Source of the DNA: Marasmius tenuissimus
Taxonomy: Eukaryota > Basidiomycota > Agaricomycetes > Agaricales > Marasmiaceae
Reading direction: 5' to 3'
Length of the DNA: 64,000 nucleotides
Assembly: GCA_029532415.1 (NCBI GenBank)
Contig: JAQOTA010000053.1
Coordinates: 4,340,001 to 4,404,000, forward strand
In this document: piece after piece, positions 1-9,900 of the stretch
How positions within the stretch are numbered: the stretch's first letter is position 1
How the letters are laid out: each line of letters opens with the position of its first letter
Made by a program: the position numbers and the translations under genes
Notes under the pieces: model-generated
Told to the model about the DNA's origin: nothing
Seen by the model: the letters and a program-made list of their open reading frames with translations, nothing else
The model's database searches: none

Positions 1-1
1 C

Positions 2-124
2 GATCCATTCTATACCGATTATCTAGATCATGAAACCTTCATTGATTCTTATTATCCTGAAGATTCCGACGTAGATAATTACTTTGGTTGGGATGAGGTA
101 GCTCTAGCCAATATGGATGACTAG
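2..124 (+). CDS. C-terminal end of an unidentified ORF cut by the window edge
   Basis: An open frame enters from the left edge and runs 40 codons to a TAG at 122-124. The peptide is rich in Asp, Glu and Tyr, with no motif I recognise. It sits directly against a segment (about 125-588) unrelated to the CGS copy that starts near 590. The ORF and its 3' flank are therefore probably the end of a mobile element inserted in the CGS pseudogene, but family and boundaries cannot be set from this fragment. Confidence 0.35.
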   Translation, partial: DPFYTDYLDHETFIDSYYPEDSDVDNYFGWDEVALANMDD

Positions 125-588
125 CGTAACCTGTAGTATACCTAGTATACTTGAATCAATCATGCCTCCAAAGCGAGGCCTCGACCTTATACCAAGCTTC
201 TGAGGCTCGACTTAGTCTCTCTCTCCGACCATCCATGCTTCCGCGGTAACCTCCTCTGTCTATCCCTACTAGTACGGGTCTTCGTTAAGTCTGATTCTGT
301 TATTCTAATCCTTAGTACGATGCCTCCGAGCCACTGAAGATATTCCCTTGTTATGACTACAGGTCCTAGTCGTGCCTCCGAAGTGATACTTTCGTCAGTT
401 ATACGACTCCTACAGTTTTCAGAGATAAGGAGAGACGCCTCCAAGGCGCTATTCTCTCCTTATGCTAGGATCTGAGCCTTTTACTAGCCGCTCGGGACTC
501 GCTCTAGTACTCGTATTACCTAGTCATTTCTTATTTGTTTTATGCTAAAATCGCACAAAACAAGGCTCCGAAGCTGCTTTTTAATAGC
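125..588. other. Unassigned 3' flank of the left-edge ORF
   Basis: There is no gene I can support. The stretch has several copies of a short GCCTCCgAaGC-like motif (near 163, 321, 374, 430 and 565) and ends where similarity to the CGS copies begins. It may be a 3' UTR or LTR of the element whose coding end lies at 2-124. No matching second copy or TSD is in the window. Confidence 0.3.
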
Positions 589-589
589 A

Positions 590-2110
590 GGCGCTACACC
601 GGAGGAAGGGTACCCAGAGCAAGCTGATACGCGCTCCAGACAGCATTCATCCTGCCAGGATGAAGATATACGTCGGCCTCTCGATGTTCTGTGACGCCTC
701 GTGCTCACACTCGGAGGCTTGCCTTCATTGTCATCCCGGACAAGGATACCCAATAATCTTGGACGTAGTTCTCGTTTGGCTATCTTGGCGGCTGTGATGG
801 GAATATCAGAACTGTATCCTTCTTGTAGCTCAATGCCTCGTCCCCGCCACCGGGGAGGCCTTTGCGTGGACCATTCACAATTTTGGGTAGCTCTAGTTCA
901 TGGTATAGTGTCAATTTGGAGACGTCTCGTGGGTATCACGGCGCAGAGGAGGGTATTGAGCCAGCATAGTTAAATGCACAGTGAGATGAAACTAAAACCT
1001 CACATATTGACTATAAGAGAATTCTTGTGTTCTTGTGGATGCTTGCTAGAGGTGATAATTGAGTAGATTGTCCTTAAAGCTTTGAGACGCAAAGTCTCCA
1101 GCTTTTATACAAGAGTCCTTGTCTATCTACAAGTCATAGAACATAGGTAAGTGAGAATATAGCATATGGTACATATTGCATATCAGTAAGCATAAGTGCT
1201 CGAAGAGCAGAGTGAGTAAGTAGGCATAGTCATACTAACTTTCTATCTAAGTAATCTAGAGAGAAAGCTCAGTCAGCTTTGAACGCTATTGGGTGCAAAG
1301 CTGAAACTTGTTATAAACCATAGAGATAAGGTGTGAGTACTGACTAACTACAGAGTCTGTCTGAGTAAGTACAGGATCTTTCATACAAGTGCAAGTGTCA
1401 TAGTGAAAGAGTCTATAAATAATAGACACATAAACAACACGTCAATAAAGTGTATCACATGGTAACCACATGTTCAACAGAGGGGACAGTGGGAGACTGA
1501 GGTGGAGAGCGTCCGGACAAAGATCCAGGCAATGTTCTGCTGGACGACGCGATATCCCACTCTCTGCGTACCCCCAGAATTGTCCCGCGAGTAGAAACAC
1601 ATCTTCCGGGAAGAGCACGAGGTGAATGTCGTATAGCCACACACCATGGCACCCACGATTCGCTTGTCACCCCCTTCATACCCAACATTATCTTTGCTTG
1701 TGGGCAGAGAAACAGAAATTGCATGAGGTTCGAGCGGGGAAGCAGTTGAGCCCAATGCGAGGTAGTTTCGGAGATGGATGGGGCATGGCGACGTAAAGGT
1801 GGTGAGGGAATGAATAGAACGACGAGACTTTGACTCGGCGACAAAAGTCTCTCAAGTTAGATCTCATGAAGATGGCGTCTTGGTCAAGATAGCAGTCTTC
1901 ATACGTTCTTCCGAGCGGTGTAGTGTTGGCTTTGGGGGCTCAGGACGAGGCTTCAGGACCATAAATCAGTCTCCTTCAATGAACGTGAGGAAAGAAAAGT
2001 AGGTACCTGCCTTAGCGTACGATAAAACCGCCCAGACCACATTCATAAGATATCCATTCGCCTCGCCAATGATACCTTGTATCGATCCGCCAACAACCGG
2101 GGAGGGTTGC
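590..2110 (-). pseudogene. Cystathionine gamma-synthase pseudogene, copy A
   Basis: Cystathionine gamma-synthase is the PLP-dependent enzyme that joins cysteine to an activated homoserine in transsulfuration. Minus-strand fragments match other copies here. There is a junction piece at 2100-1850 (LADRY-like, then DQDAIFM-like), an N-terminal piece at 1755-1610 (the HAISVSLPT and VGYEGGDKR blocks), a VLFPE and AEHC block near 1620-1520, and a middle part at 950-590. The piece at 2100-1850 belongs near the C-terminus of a normal enzyme yet precedes the N-terminal piece, so the locus is rearranged. It is broken by stops and shifts and by the solo LTR at 954-1479, and lost its C-terminal half on the left. 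No functional enzyme is possible. Confidence 0.6.
954..1479 (+). mobile_element. Solo LTR in CGS copy A
   Basis: A 526-bp AT-rich block interrupts CGS homology. It is flanked by a 5-bp direct repeat, GAGGG, at 949-953 and 1480-1484. Its ends read TATTGA and TCAACA, which is the TGTTGA/TCAACA pair of a copia-type LTR with one changed base. Inside are a TATAAAT box (1414-1420) followed by AATAAA (1444-1449), the order expected of promoter and polyadenylation signals in a + strand LTR. No internal region remains. Its body does not obviously match the copia LTR at 2709. Confidence 0.65.
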
Positions 2111-2703
2111 ACAGGGTGCAAGGATTGGGGAGTTGGACAATCGCTGCAGGCCCATCAGAAGCTTGCTTGCAATGTCGTTCCGGACGAAGAAATGCTCGTT
2201 GGGCCGTTCCGCCGTTGCGATGGAGAAGATTTACGACCCTTCAACCACTCATACACCTCTTATATCGATCACGAATTTTAGTTGGGTGAGTCGATCCGTT
2301 TCGTTCTCCTAGACAGCTACGTGTCGCGGTGGTATGACGGCGCGAGGGGTACGAATATTAGGACTTTTTGAAGGTCCAGTCTTTGTTTCCCTTCTCCCAG
2401 GAGTGAGAGGGAACATGGTGAGTCCACTGCTGGGTCTCTCGTCGACGGGTTTGGGCAGAGCGACATGATTCGTGAGAGCATGTAACCAGCATAGGCAAAC
2501 GAGAGACCTGAATGTGGGGGAGGATAACGAGTCTTAAACCGTAACGAGGTCCGAGGAGAGTTCTGGAGAGGTGCTGCACGATCACGTGGCGCTTTTCTGA
2601 CAGTGTCAAACGACGCCCAACGTTGGACGGTTGGACGCCGGCAGCCTGACCACCAACCACCACGATCACCTCAGCCAATCGACCCCTCGTTAGCAGCCGC
2701 GTA
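2111..2703. other. Duplicated intergenic segment between CGS copy A and family X copy 1
   Basis: There is no gene I can support. The segment shares blocks with 17180-17640, 45640-45800 and 57240-57480 (the CACTC-TATACCTCT-TATATCGAT block and the TCGATCCG-TTCGTTCTCC block). It also shares a CACGTGG-containing block with 43060, 51965 and 58310. These are the upstream halves of the CGS and X copies, so this is probably the decayed bidirectional promoter region. Confidence 0.4.
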
Positions 2704-2708
2704 GAACT

Positions 2709-2966
2709 TGTTGAGGCAGAGGTCCTGCCCACGCAGTGGCAGCATGGGACAGACTAGCTCACCTGGAGATAGGCTTAGAGGCAGCAACGAGAGTAGTAAA
2801 AGTACTGGTATTGCATGTAGATACAGAGCTACTTATATACTATACAGAGGTGGCTGTATCTTCTATAACAGGAGTGACTAGGAATAGCATAGATCATAGT
2901 GAAACGATTGAAGCATATATGCGGCCCAATACAACGGTCCATATATCCGGTAGTCCGGATTCAACA
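2709..2966 (-). repeat. Copia 3' LTR
   Basis: 258 bp, identical to 8539-8796 except for one base. Since the element reads on the minus strand, this is the downstream LTR. Confidence 0.95.
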
Positions 2967-2977
2967 CTCCCCCTCGC
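2967..2977 (-). promoter_or_regulatory. Copia polypurine tract
   Basis: On the minus strand the 11 bases GCGAGGGGGAG lie directly against the 3' LTR, where plus-strand DNA synthesis would be primed. Confidence 0.8.
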
Positions 2978-3007
2978 TAAGTGCGGCACAAGTAGAGCAC
3001 GAAGCGT

Positions 3008-6000
3008 CTATTCAGACGAATAAAATTCAAGTCCAAGATGTTTTCTAAAAGCGGAGAACTTGACATGACCCAAATTCTTGGTAAACATGTCCGCAGGATT
3101 GTAGGCACTGTCAATAAAGAAAAGATCGACCTTGCGGTCTGAAACACATTCGCGAATGTAATGATAGCGAATATCAATGTGTTTAGTGCGACGTTCTTGA
3201 ACTGGGTTAGAGGCGATAAAAATCGAGCCTTGATTATCTCCACATATGGGGACGGGAGTCATATCAATCCCAAGTTCAGAGAGTAACTGTCGAATCCACA
3301 CAGCCTGACGACTACAGTCGGATAGCGCCATGTATTCAGCTTCAGTGGATGAAAGCGCAACAGTCTTTTGGGCGCGTGATTGCCAACAGAAGATGCCACC
3401 TGCCAATTTGAAGAAATAGCCCGTGATCGACCGACGCTTTATAGGATCAGCAGCCCAATCAGAATCAGTGAATGCTAGTAAACCTCCGTCAGAGGCTCCA
3501 TCATAGACCAGTGCATAGTCTGGAGTTCCTGCAAGATAGCGGCAAATATAAAGTGCCTTCTTCAGGTGATCCTCCGATGGATTAGCAGAGAATTGAGAAA
3601 GCTTTGTAACAGCGTAGGCAATATCTGGACGAGTGCCAAGCATGATATACAGAAGCGATCCAATCACTGATTGATATCGAGCGCGACGTTCGGGATCAAC
3701 AGGACCTTCGTTGGGTTGTGGAATATAGCCGGCGGGAAGAGGAGTATCTGCTGCTTTTGCATTCTGCATGCCAAATCGCTTCAAGACCTTCTTCAAGTAG
3801 TCGGTCTGGTCAAGAAGGATTTTACGGCCTCTGCGACGAATACGCATGCGCAAGAACTCTTTGACTTCTCCAGGATCACGGCATTCCCAACGAGCCATAA
3901 ACTCGGCTTTCTTCTTTTCGACAAAGGCTTTGTTGGGTCCAAGGAATAATGCATCGTCGACATAGATCAACGCGATACATTCTTCACCAGTCTCACGATC
4001 TTTGCAGATGAAGAGACCTGCATCGGAAGTTAAGCGTTTGAAGCCCATTACTTCCATGGACGAGCTGAGAGCACGCCACCACTCAAGAGCGGCTTGCTTC
4101 AGTCCATATAATGCACGGCGAAGGCGATAGACTTTGCCTTCCTGACCCTTAACCTTGAAACCTTCAGGTTGATCCATATAGATCTCTTCTTTAAGTTCAC
4201 CATAAAGAAAGGCGTTCTTCACATCCAATGCCTGAATGTGCCAGTTTTTGAGAGCTGCAAGTGCGAGCATCATCCATACAGTTTCAAACCGCACAACTGG
4301 TGAGAAGATCTCATCAAAGTCAACACCTTCGACCTGAGAGAAACCCTTGGCAACAAGTCGAGCTTTCTTTCGACCGTCTGACTTAACGTCAAACACCCAT
4401 CTGTTTTTGACAGCCTTGCGACCTTTAGGTAGGTCAACCAATTCGAAGACCTTGCGCTTGCGAAGAGCCTCTAGTTCATCGCGGCAAGCGGCCTTCCATT
4501 CTCTCTGCTGCTCAGCTGGCAGCTTCAGTATGTCACGGAGAGTCCACTCTCGAACGTTAGACATATCGGTGAGGTCATCGTGAACGGGAACTGCCCGATT
4601 TAACAGATAAATCACGAAACCTACTCCCCCTTCCTGGGATAATTGTTGCACTAAGCTATCGGGCTGACTCCCCCTGGAGTTACACATGGTAGACAGACTG
4701 GCACGATTAGTCCCAGGAACTCTTCTGGGTCTGCCTCTCCTACGAGTAGTAGGCGGATCCATGGGTTCTCTATCACCCGTGGCATCTCTCCATGTAGAAT
4801 TTTTCTCCATATCACGCACAATGCGCGAGGGATTATTTGGGTCTCGTTGTTCACCAAATACATTATCAGGTTGCTTAGTACCCGTCCGTTTCCTGCCTGA
4901 ACGCCTTGGCGGCGGAGAATGCTCTTTACCACCCACAGGTGTAGGTGGCCTGGGAGGCTGGAACGGAGGATCAGGATCAGAGTGTTGACGTTCACCCTGA
5001 GGTACAGTACCATCTCCATCATCGTCATGAGGAGATTCCGATCGCTTTGGAAGGTTCTTGGGAGGATAAAGATCGTCATCAGACGAATCATCATCACTAT
5101 CCGAAGAGAAGTTGGGATTTTCACCCAATACCGGCGGTATTTCAGGGATTTCACCCACCGGGGTAAAGCCACGCGGTTTCTTATCAGAACACTTCGGGAA
5201 CAAATTTTCATCGAACAGAGCAGTAGCGCTTTTGAAGATAGCATTATTGGACATCTTCATAAAGACATATCCTTTCATGCCTTCCTGAAAACCGATGAAG
5301 GTCATCAGTTCCGAACGCGGAGATAACTTGTTAACTCGACGCTTTTCCGGAATAAACGCATACGCTGCACATCCGAACACTCGAAGATCCGAAACATCCG
5401 GTGCACTGCCATGCAACTTCTCATGCGGGGTCAACCAACGTAAACGCTGGGACGGCGTCCGATTGTGAAGTGCAACAGCGTGCAACACACAGAATTCCCA
5501 CCAAGAAGGTGGAAGACAAGCATCAAAGCGAAGAGCTTGAGCTTTCTCGACAATGGTCCGATTGAACCGTTCTGCACGACCATTCTGTTCTGGCGTATAT
5601 GGAATGCTGGTCAGAATTTTGATACCGTGCTCCTTTAGTACATCATCGAAGGCATCCGATTTGTACTCTCCCCCTCCATCGGACATCCATTCCTTAATAT
5701 CAACACCGAATTGTACCTTTACCATAGCGATAAAGTCACGGAGCATCTTGACAGAGTCAGATTTGCGTCGCATGAGCATTGTCCAGCCATGTGAAGTACA
5801 GTCGTCGACAAACGACATATACCATTTGTATTTGTGGTACGACTCAGTGGGGAATTGTTTGAGGTCGGAGTGGATTTTCTCGAAGGGTTTCGAGGCACGG
5901 GTAGTGGAATCAGGGAACGATCTGGAGTGCATCTTTCCTTCTGCACATCCTCGGCATAACCGGGTTTTCTTCGGTTTTCGGTCGAATTCCGGGAAGTTCT

Positions 6001-8302
6001 TGGTATGCTTCCGAGCTTTATCCAGAGCCTTGTCTGAACAATGTCCGAAACGTCTGTGTAGAACCTTGTAGTCAACTTTATCCATCGTTGACTTGGCCAT
6101 TAAGCTACGAGCAGAAGCTTTCTGCGAGCTAACCCAATAAATGGTTTGACCAGGCATAAGCGGATACGATACCAAAGACTGGCGTCGACCCTTTTGATAA
6201 AAAGCCAATTTGCTAGACGATCCGCGTACTTGCAGACCACCTTGCAAGAATTCTCCGAGAGAGAGAAGTCGAATTGACAGAAGCGGAACATAATAGACAG
6301 GATAGAGTCGCGTAATGCGTTCCTCCATACGACCGTCAGATCCTTCAACAGAATGAGAGATGAACACAGTCCCTTTCCCTTTAATTTGGATAGGGTTGTC
6401 CTTCTGTGCAGTGTTTAGCTGCGGTCCATTGTTCATGGGTTCGTACTCGGCAAAATCTTCGAGATCATAAGTAAAGTGCGATGAAGCACCTGAATCGACG
6501 ATCCACTCTTGCGAGTTTCCAGTCGCCTTCTTTCCCTTACAATTGGCACATGTGGCAAAGTGATCACCAATAAATTGCGCAAATCTCATACGGGACACGA
6601 TATCCGAACTACTACGTTTAGAAGCGGCTAGTAAAGCGGCGCACTGTAGGTTCGTATCAGTGTTAGAAGAAAGACTGAGATAAGGCACTTGCCTGTCATC
6701 GTCAGATTCCTCAGATCCGATGGAGACTGAATCGTACTCAACATCGTCGGAAAAACCAGCGGCATCTGCGATCTCGCTGTCAACGTCCATGGCACTGCCA
6801 CTCGCAATTTCCGTACGCAAAGAATCGTTAACAGCGTTCAACGCGATACGATCCTCACGCTCAGAGTCGGAGTCCTCATAAAAAGAATCATAGAGGTCGT
6901 AAACCTTCTCGACGCTCTTAGCACGCTTTGCAGGTGGAGCAGTGGAGAAGGGACCATCAATACGATGCTTGAGGGAGGAAGAGGAAGCAGCCGCATATCC
7001 CTGTTCCATAGGTTCAAGGACGTGGGCATACTTGGGAACACCAAGACGATCGGCAAGACTGCGAGCAGCCTGAGCATTCTCAAAAACAGTACCACCAGAG
7101 GTAGCACCGGAGAAACGCTGCATGTGGAGTGGATCCCGGGATCGGTCCGCGGGATGTACGACAGATGGAGTATCAGGAACGATGGGTGGTGAAGAGATGG
7201 ACAAATGAGAAAGGGAAGCGATATGAGAATGACCCTTGTGAGAGGAGTCACCCTTGTTGTCCTGAGAATCACCCTTCTTCTTTCTGCCACGTCGGTTGTT
7301 CTTCTTCTTCTGGTCGTTGTCGTTTTTAGATTGATTATTATTATTAGACGTCGACGAAGGAGGATTAGACTGTTGGTTAAACTTCGGGTCCTTGTCCTTC
7401 TTCTTGACAGAAGAAATGCGTGACGCGAGAGGAGCGGGTTTGCGGGATTCGTAGTGGTTAATGACGGCATCACGAGCCACTTCGAAAGTAAGTTCAGCTG
7501 GCGAGTTACCATTGGTAGCGAATTCACGAGCGTTGGCCCATGACTGTGGAATGATAGAGAGGAGGAGCATGGCTCTGACGAGGGTAGGAAGATCGATCTG
7601 AGCTTCAGTGAGCTGGCCGAATAGGAGTTCGAGTTTAGCAATCTCGGGAACGGGGTTACCACCGGACAAACGAAACTCCATGACCGACTTGAAGTCAGCC
7701 CAAACAGACACAGAAGTCTGTTGACCATAACGAGCCTTGATCTTCTCCCAAGCACCCCAAGCAGTATCATCATCCTCGATAATACTCTGCACGGCAATGG
7801 TGGTGGTGGCACGGAGTGCACCCATGGCTTTGAATTCATACTTCTTCCAACGTCGATTATCCTTCTCATACCTGAGAACCTCCTTCTCATACCTCTCCAA
7901 AGCGTTAGCATACTGCTCCAAGTCCCTAGCATACTGCTGCATCTGAGCATCGGTAGGAGAGACCGTCTCCGTGCGTGTAGTCGCTTCAGTTGTAGATGTA
8001 GCAGCAACAGTGACAGTGCGAGTAGTTGGCTTTGGTTCTGCTGGTTCTTTAGGTTTATCGGGTTCAGTAGGTTCAGGATCGTCGTTGGTGTAATGGTCGT
8101 AGAACTCGTTGATCATGGCATAGGTACCAAGACCCTTGGACCACTTGCGCCAGTTGACACCGCTGAAGACCTCAACGGTGGGGATAAGGGTAGACATAAC
8201 AGGAGCCATAGCGATCTGGAGTAATAAAACAACGATCAGCATATGTTCATCATCATAGGCAATGATAAAAGAGATCACTGCACGGTCAACGGCGATAGCC
8301 AT
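3008..8302 (-). CDS. Copia Gag-Pol polyprotein
   Basis: This is a single 1764-codon frame. An upstream Met opens it at 8302, but the Gag-like protein begins MSTLIPTVEVF at 8197 (residue 36), which I prefer as the true start. The order is the copia order. A UBN2-like Gag occupies roughly residues 36-330. The aspartic protease has DSGASSH near residue 602. The integrase zinc site (H-H-C-C) lies near 745-785 and its D, D, E residues near 813, 873 and 908 (SDLKQF, SDGGGEY, QNGRAER). The reverse transcriptase has YVDD near 1447. RNase H has TDSDWA near 1615, SSTEAEY near 1655 and DNQGS near 1690. I see no CCHC zinc knuckle in Gag. The frame has no internal stop, which fits the near-identical LTRs. 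Confidence 0.95.
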   Translation of the reverse strand: MAIAVDRAVISFIIAYDDEHMLIVVLLLQIAMAPVMSTLIPTVEVFSGVNWRKWSKGLGTYAMINEFYDHYTNDDPEPTEPDKPKEPAEPKPTTRTVTVAATSTTEATTRTETVSPTDAQMQQYARDLEQYANALERYEKEVLRYEKDNRRWKKYEFKAMGALRATTTIAVQSIIEDDDTAWGAWEKIKARYGQQTSVSVWADFKSVMEFRLSGGNPVPEIAKLELLFGQLTEAQIDLPTLVRAMLLLSIIPQSWANAREFATNGNSPAELTFEVARDAVINHYESRKPAPLASRISSVKKKDKDPKFNQQSNPPSSTSNNNNQSKNDNDQKKKNNRRGRKKKGDSQDNKGDSSHKGHSHIASLSHLSISSPPIVPDTPSVVHPADRSRDPLHMQRFSGATSGGTVFENAQAARSLADRLGVPKYAHVLEPMEQGYAAASSSSLKHRIDGPFSTAPPAKRAKSVEKVYDLYDSFYEDSDSEREDRIALNAVNDSLRTEIASGSAMDVDSEIADAAGFSDDVEYDSVSIGSEESDDDRQVPYLSLSSNTDTNLQCAALLAASKRSSSDIVSRMRFAQFIGDHFATCANCKGKKATGNSQEWIVDSGASSHFTYDLEDFAEYEPMNNGPQLNTAQKDNPIQIKGKGTVFISHSVEGSDGRMEERITRLYPVYYVPLLSIRLLSLGEFLQGGLQVRGSSSKLAFYQKGRRQSLVSYPLMPGQTIYWVSSQKASARSLMAKSTMDKVDYKVLHRRFGHCSDKALDKARKHTKNFPEFDRKPKKTRLCRGCAEGKMHSRSFPDSTTRASKPFEKIHSDLKQFPTESYHKYKWYMSFVDDCTSHGWTMLMRRKSDSVKMLRDFIAMVKVQFGVDIKEWMSDGGGEYKSDAFDDVLKEHGIKILTSIPYTPEQNGRAERFNRTIVEKAQALRFDACLPPSWWEFCVLHAVALHNRTPSQRLRWLTPHEKLHGSAPDVSDLRVFGCAAYAFIPEKRRVNKLSPRSELMTFIGFQEGMKGYVFMKMSNNAIFKSATALFDENLFPKCSDKKPRGFTPVGEIPEIPPVLGENPNFSSDSDDDSSDDDLYPPKNLPKRSESPHDDDGDGTVPQGERQHSDPDPPFQPPRPPTPVGGKEHSPPPRRSGRKRTGTKQPDNVFGEQRDPNNPSRIVRDMEKNSTWRDATGDREPMDPPTTRRRGRPRRVPGTNRASLSTMCNSRGSQPDSLVQQLSQEGGVGFVIYLLNRAVPVHDDLTDMSNVREWTLRDILKLPAEQQREWKAACRDELEALRKRKVFELVDLPKGRKAVKNRWVFDVKSDGRKKARLVAKGFSQVEGVDFDEIFSPVVRFETVWMMLALAALKNWHIQALDVKNAFLYGELKEEIYMDQPEGFKVKGQEGKVYRLRRALYGLKQAALEWWRALSSSMEVMGFKRLTSDAGLFICKDRETGEECIALIYVDDALFLGPNKAFVEKKKAEFMARWECRDPGEVKEFLRMRIRRRGRKILLDQTDYLKKVLKRFGMQNAKAADTPLPAGYIPQPNEGPVDPERRARYQSVIGSLLYIMLGTRPDIAYAVTKLSQFSANPSEDHLKKALYICRYLAGTPDYALVYDGASDGGLLAFTDSDWAADPIKRRSITGYFFKLAGGIFCWQSRAQKTVALSSTEAEYMALSDCSRQAVWIRQLLSELGIDMTPVPICGDNQGSIFIASNPVQERRTKHIDIRYHYIRECVSDRKVDLFFIDSAYNPADMFTKNLGHVKFSAFRKHLGLEFYSSE

Positions 8303-8526
8303 CGATCGTTGTTGAGGACACAGTCCACCGTCGTCAAAACATCAATGAAGATGTCGACTTCACAGGTCCAGAACCGGTGTTAACGGTCTGCACATCACGA
8401 CAGCGATTAAGCAGTCACAATGGTTATCGAGTGCAACGACCACAATAGCGCATCATCATAGGCAGCACACAATAAAGGTGCACATCCTAGAGAGCTGCCA
8501 TCACAGGGCACATCGACAGGGCACCG

Positions 8527-8538
8527 GGGCCCATAACC
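8527..8538 (-). promoter_or_regulatory. Copia primer-binding site (half-tRNA type)
   Basis: Directly inside the 5' LTR the element strand reads GGTTATGGGCCC. This is complementary to the anticodon stem-loop of initiator tRNA-Met (GGGCCCAUAACC, anticodon CAU), not to a tRNA 3' end. Priming by a cleaved half of initiator tRNA-Met is known for Drosophila copia. The match here is seen; use of the same mechanism is inferred. Confidence 0.8.
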
Positions 8539-8796
8539 TGTTGAGGCAGAGGTCCTGCCCACGCAGTGGCAGCATGGGACAGACTAGCTCACCTGGAGAT
8601 AGGCTTAGAGGCAGCAACGAGAGTAGTAAAAGTACTGGTATTGCATGTAGATACAGAGCTACTTATATACTATACAGAGGTGGCTGTATCTTCTATAACA
8701 GGAGTGACTAGGAATAGCATAGATCATAGTGAAACGATTGAAGCATATATGCGGCCCGATACAACGGTCCATATATCCGGTAGTCCGGATTCAACA
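8539..8796 (-). repeat. Copia 5' LTR
   Basis: 258 bp, the upstream LTR of the minus-strand element. It is followed at 8797-8801 by the GAACT target duplication. Confidence 0.95.
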
Positions 8797-8849
8797 GAAC
8801 TGCTATTTGCCTCGAAGATTTATGCCCGTAATTACGCCATCGATGAATC

Positions 8850-9900
8850 GAATGGACAAGTCGTACCTCCGAACGCTATCCCACTACAAGAAGACCCACT
8901 CAAACCTCGCATTCCGACAGTCTGACTGAACGTGCCTATCGTAACGGACTCCATTGCCGTACGACTCGCAACGACGCTCCTGAATCATGTACTCCCTATG
9001 AAAGGTCAGGTTCCTTGGTGTGTGTCCTGTCCAATCACTGTTTCCCCAATCCATTCACCTCTCTCCAGACCAGTGATGATATTACAGAAACAATGACAGG
9101 TCTGTGCTCAACACCTATCGATGCCCTTACGACTATGTACACTATAGACGAACGTAAACCACGATTCACAACATCTCGATACCATATTCACGGCGCTTTC
9201 GACTGCATATGCTGGGGCTTCCAAGCCCATCTCCACACTTACAAGACTAACGTATCGGGCGATACCCGTTGGACTGAGTATATCCACGGCGCGGGCGAAG
9301 GTCGTTTTTGGTGGAAGGGTCGGAGGAAAAGATTTAGGGGATGCGAAATGGTGGCAATGGTGATGAGGACGAGAGCGAGGACGAAGATGTGGAAGCGGAA
9401 AATGCGGAGAGTAGTGGAGAGAAAGAGAAGTCACCGGGCTCCGATGCCAACGGAGATGATGATGATGAGAAAGAAGAAGTCGGCCCTCAATCTACCCCCC
9501 AGGCAAGCTCGGAACAGGGTCCTCCACCGACACAACTCGAAACCACGAAACTCCAGCAAGTGAACGCGAATGCAAGCCCTCAATCATACACCGAGTTCCT
9601 AATTGCTCCTTCCCAAGACCAACCGACTTTCTTACGTTGGGGAGAGCCGAAGGTGAAGGTCGTGGTATGAGCTCTGAGCTGGGTGAGTTATCTCTTGTAA
9701 CTGCGCTTCTCGGATTGATTTTGACGTCCTCTAGCCCCGACAAACACCCCCTTCCTCCATGTACCTCGAAGGTTCAATCTTCCTGCTTGGGTTCCGAGGC
9801 AGGATGTGGACGAGACTATGGAACGAGATGTCTCTGAATTCAAAGAGAGACGCGAAGCCCAGTCCAACCCATGTCGGCGAATACGATGTAAATACACAGC
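8850..9900 (+). pseudogene. Family X, copy 1 (unknown protein family, broken)
   Basis: I do not recognise this family. Three copies on this strand (here, 43179 and about 52078) share an N-terminal block with SHYKKT (in copies 1 and 2), a middle block with WTEYIHGAGEG, an acidic stretch (GDEDESEDEDVEAE here) and a tail with PPTQLETTK and QVNANA. Copy 1 hits a stop soon after the SHYKKT block (ORF end at 8929), and the remaining blocks lie in different frames, so it looks dead. The copia element sits immediately upstream (TSD at 8797), cutting it off from its probable promoter. It is divergent from CGS copy A. Confidence 0.45.

Larger units (their letters stand above)
2709..8796 (-). mobile_element. 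Intact Ty1/copia LTR retrotransposon
   Basis: Two 258-bp LTRs (2709-2966 and 8539-8796) differ at one position (A at 2928, G at 8758). They enclose a single uninterrupted Gag-Pol frame on the minus strand. A 5-bp target duplication GAACT flanks the element at 2704-2708 and 8797-8801. LTR ends are TGTTGA and TCAACA. A primer-binding site and polypurine tract are in the correct places. Everything needed for an autonomous copy is present, so this is a recent and possibly active insertion. It landed just upstream of family X copy 1, in the duplicated CGS/X intergenic region. Confidence 0.95.

Noticed and set aside
6838..8007. 389-codon minus-strand frame overlapping the copia Gag region
   Set aside because: It is an alternative-frame shadow of the intact polyprotein, with low-complexity Leu/Ser/Arg composition and no motif.
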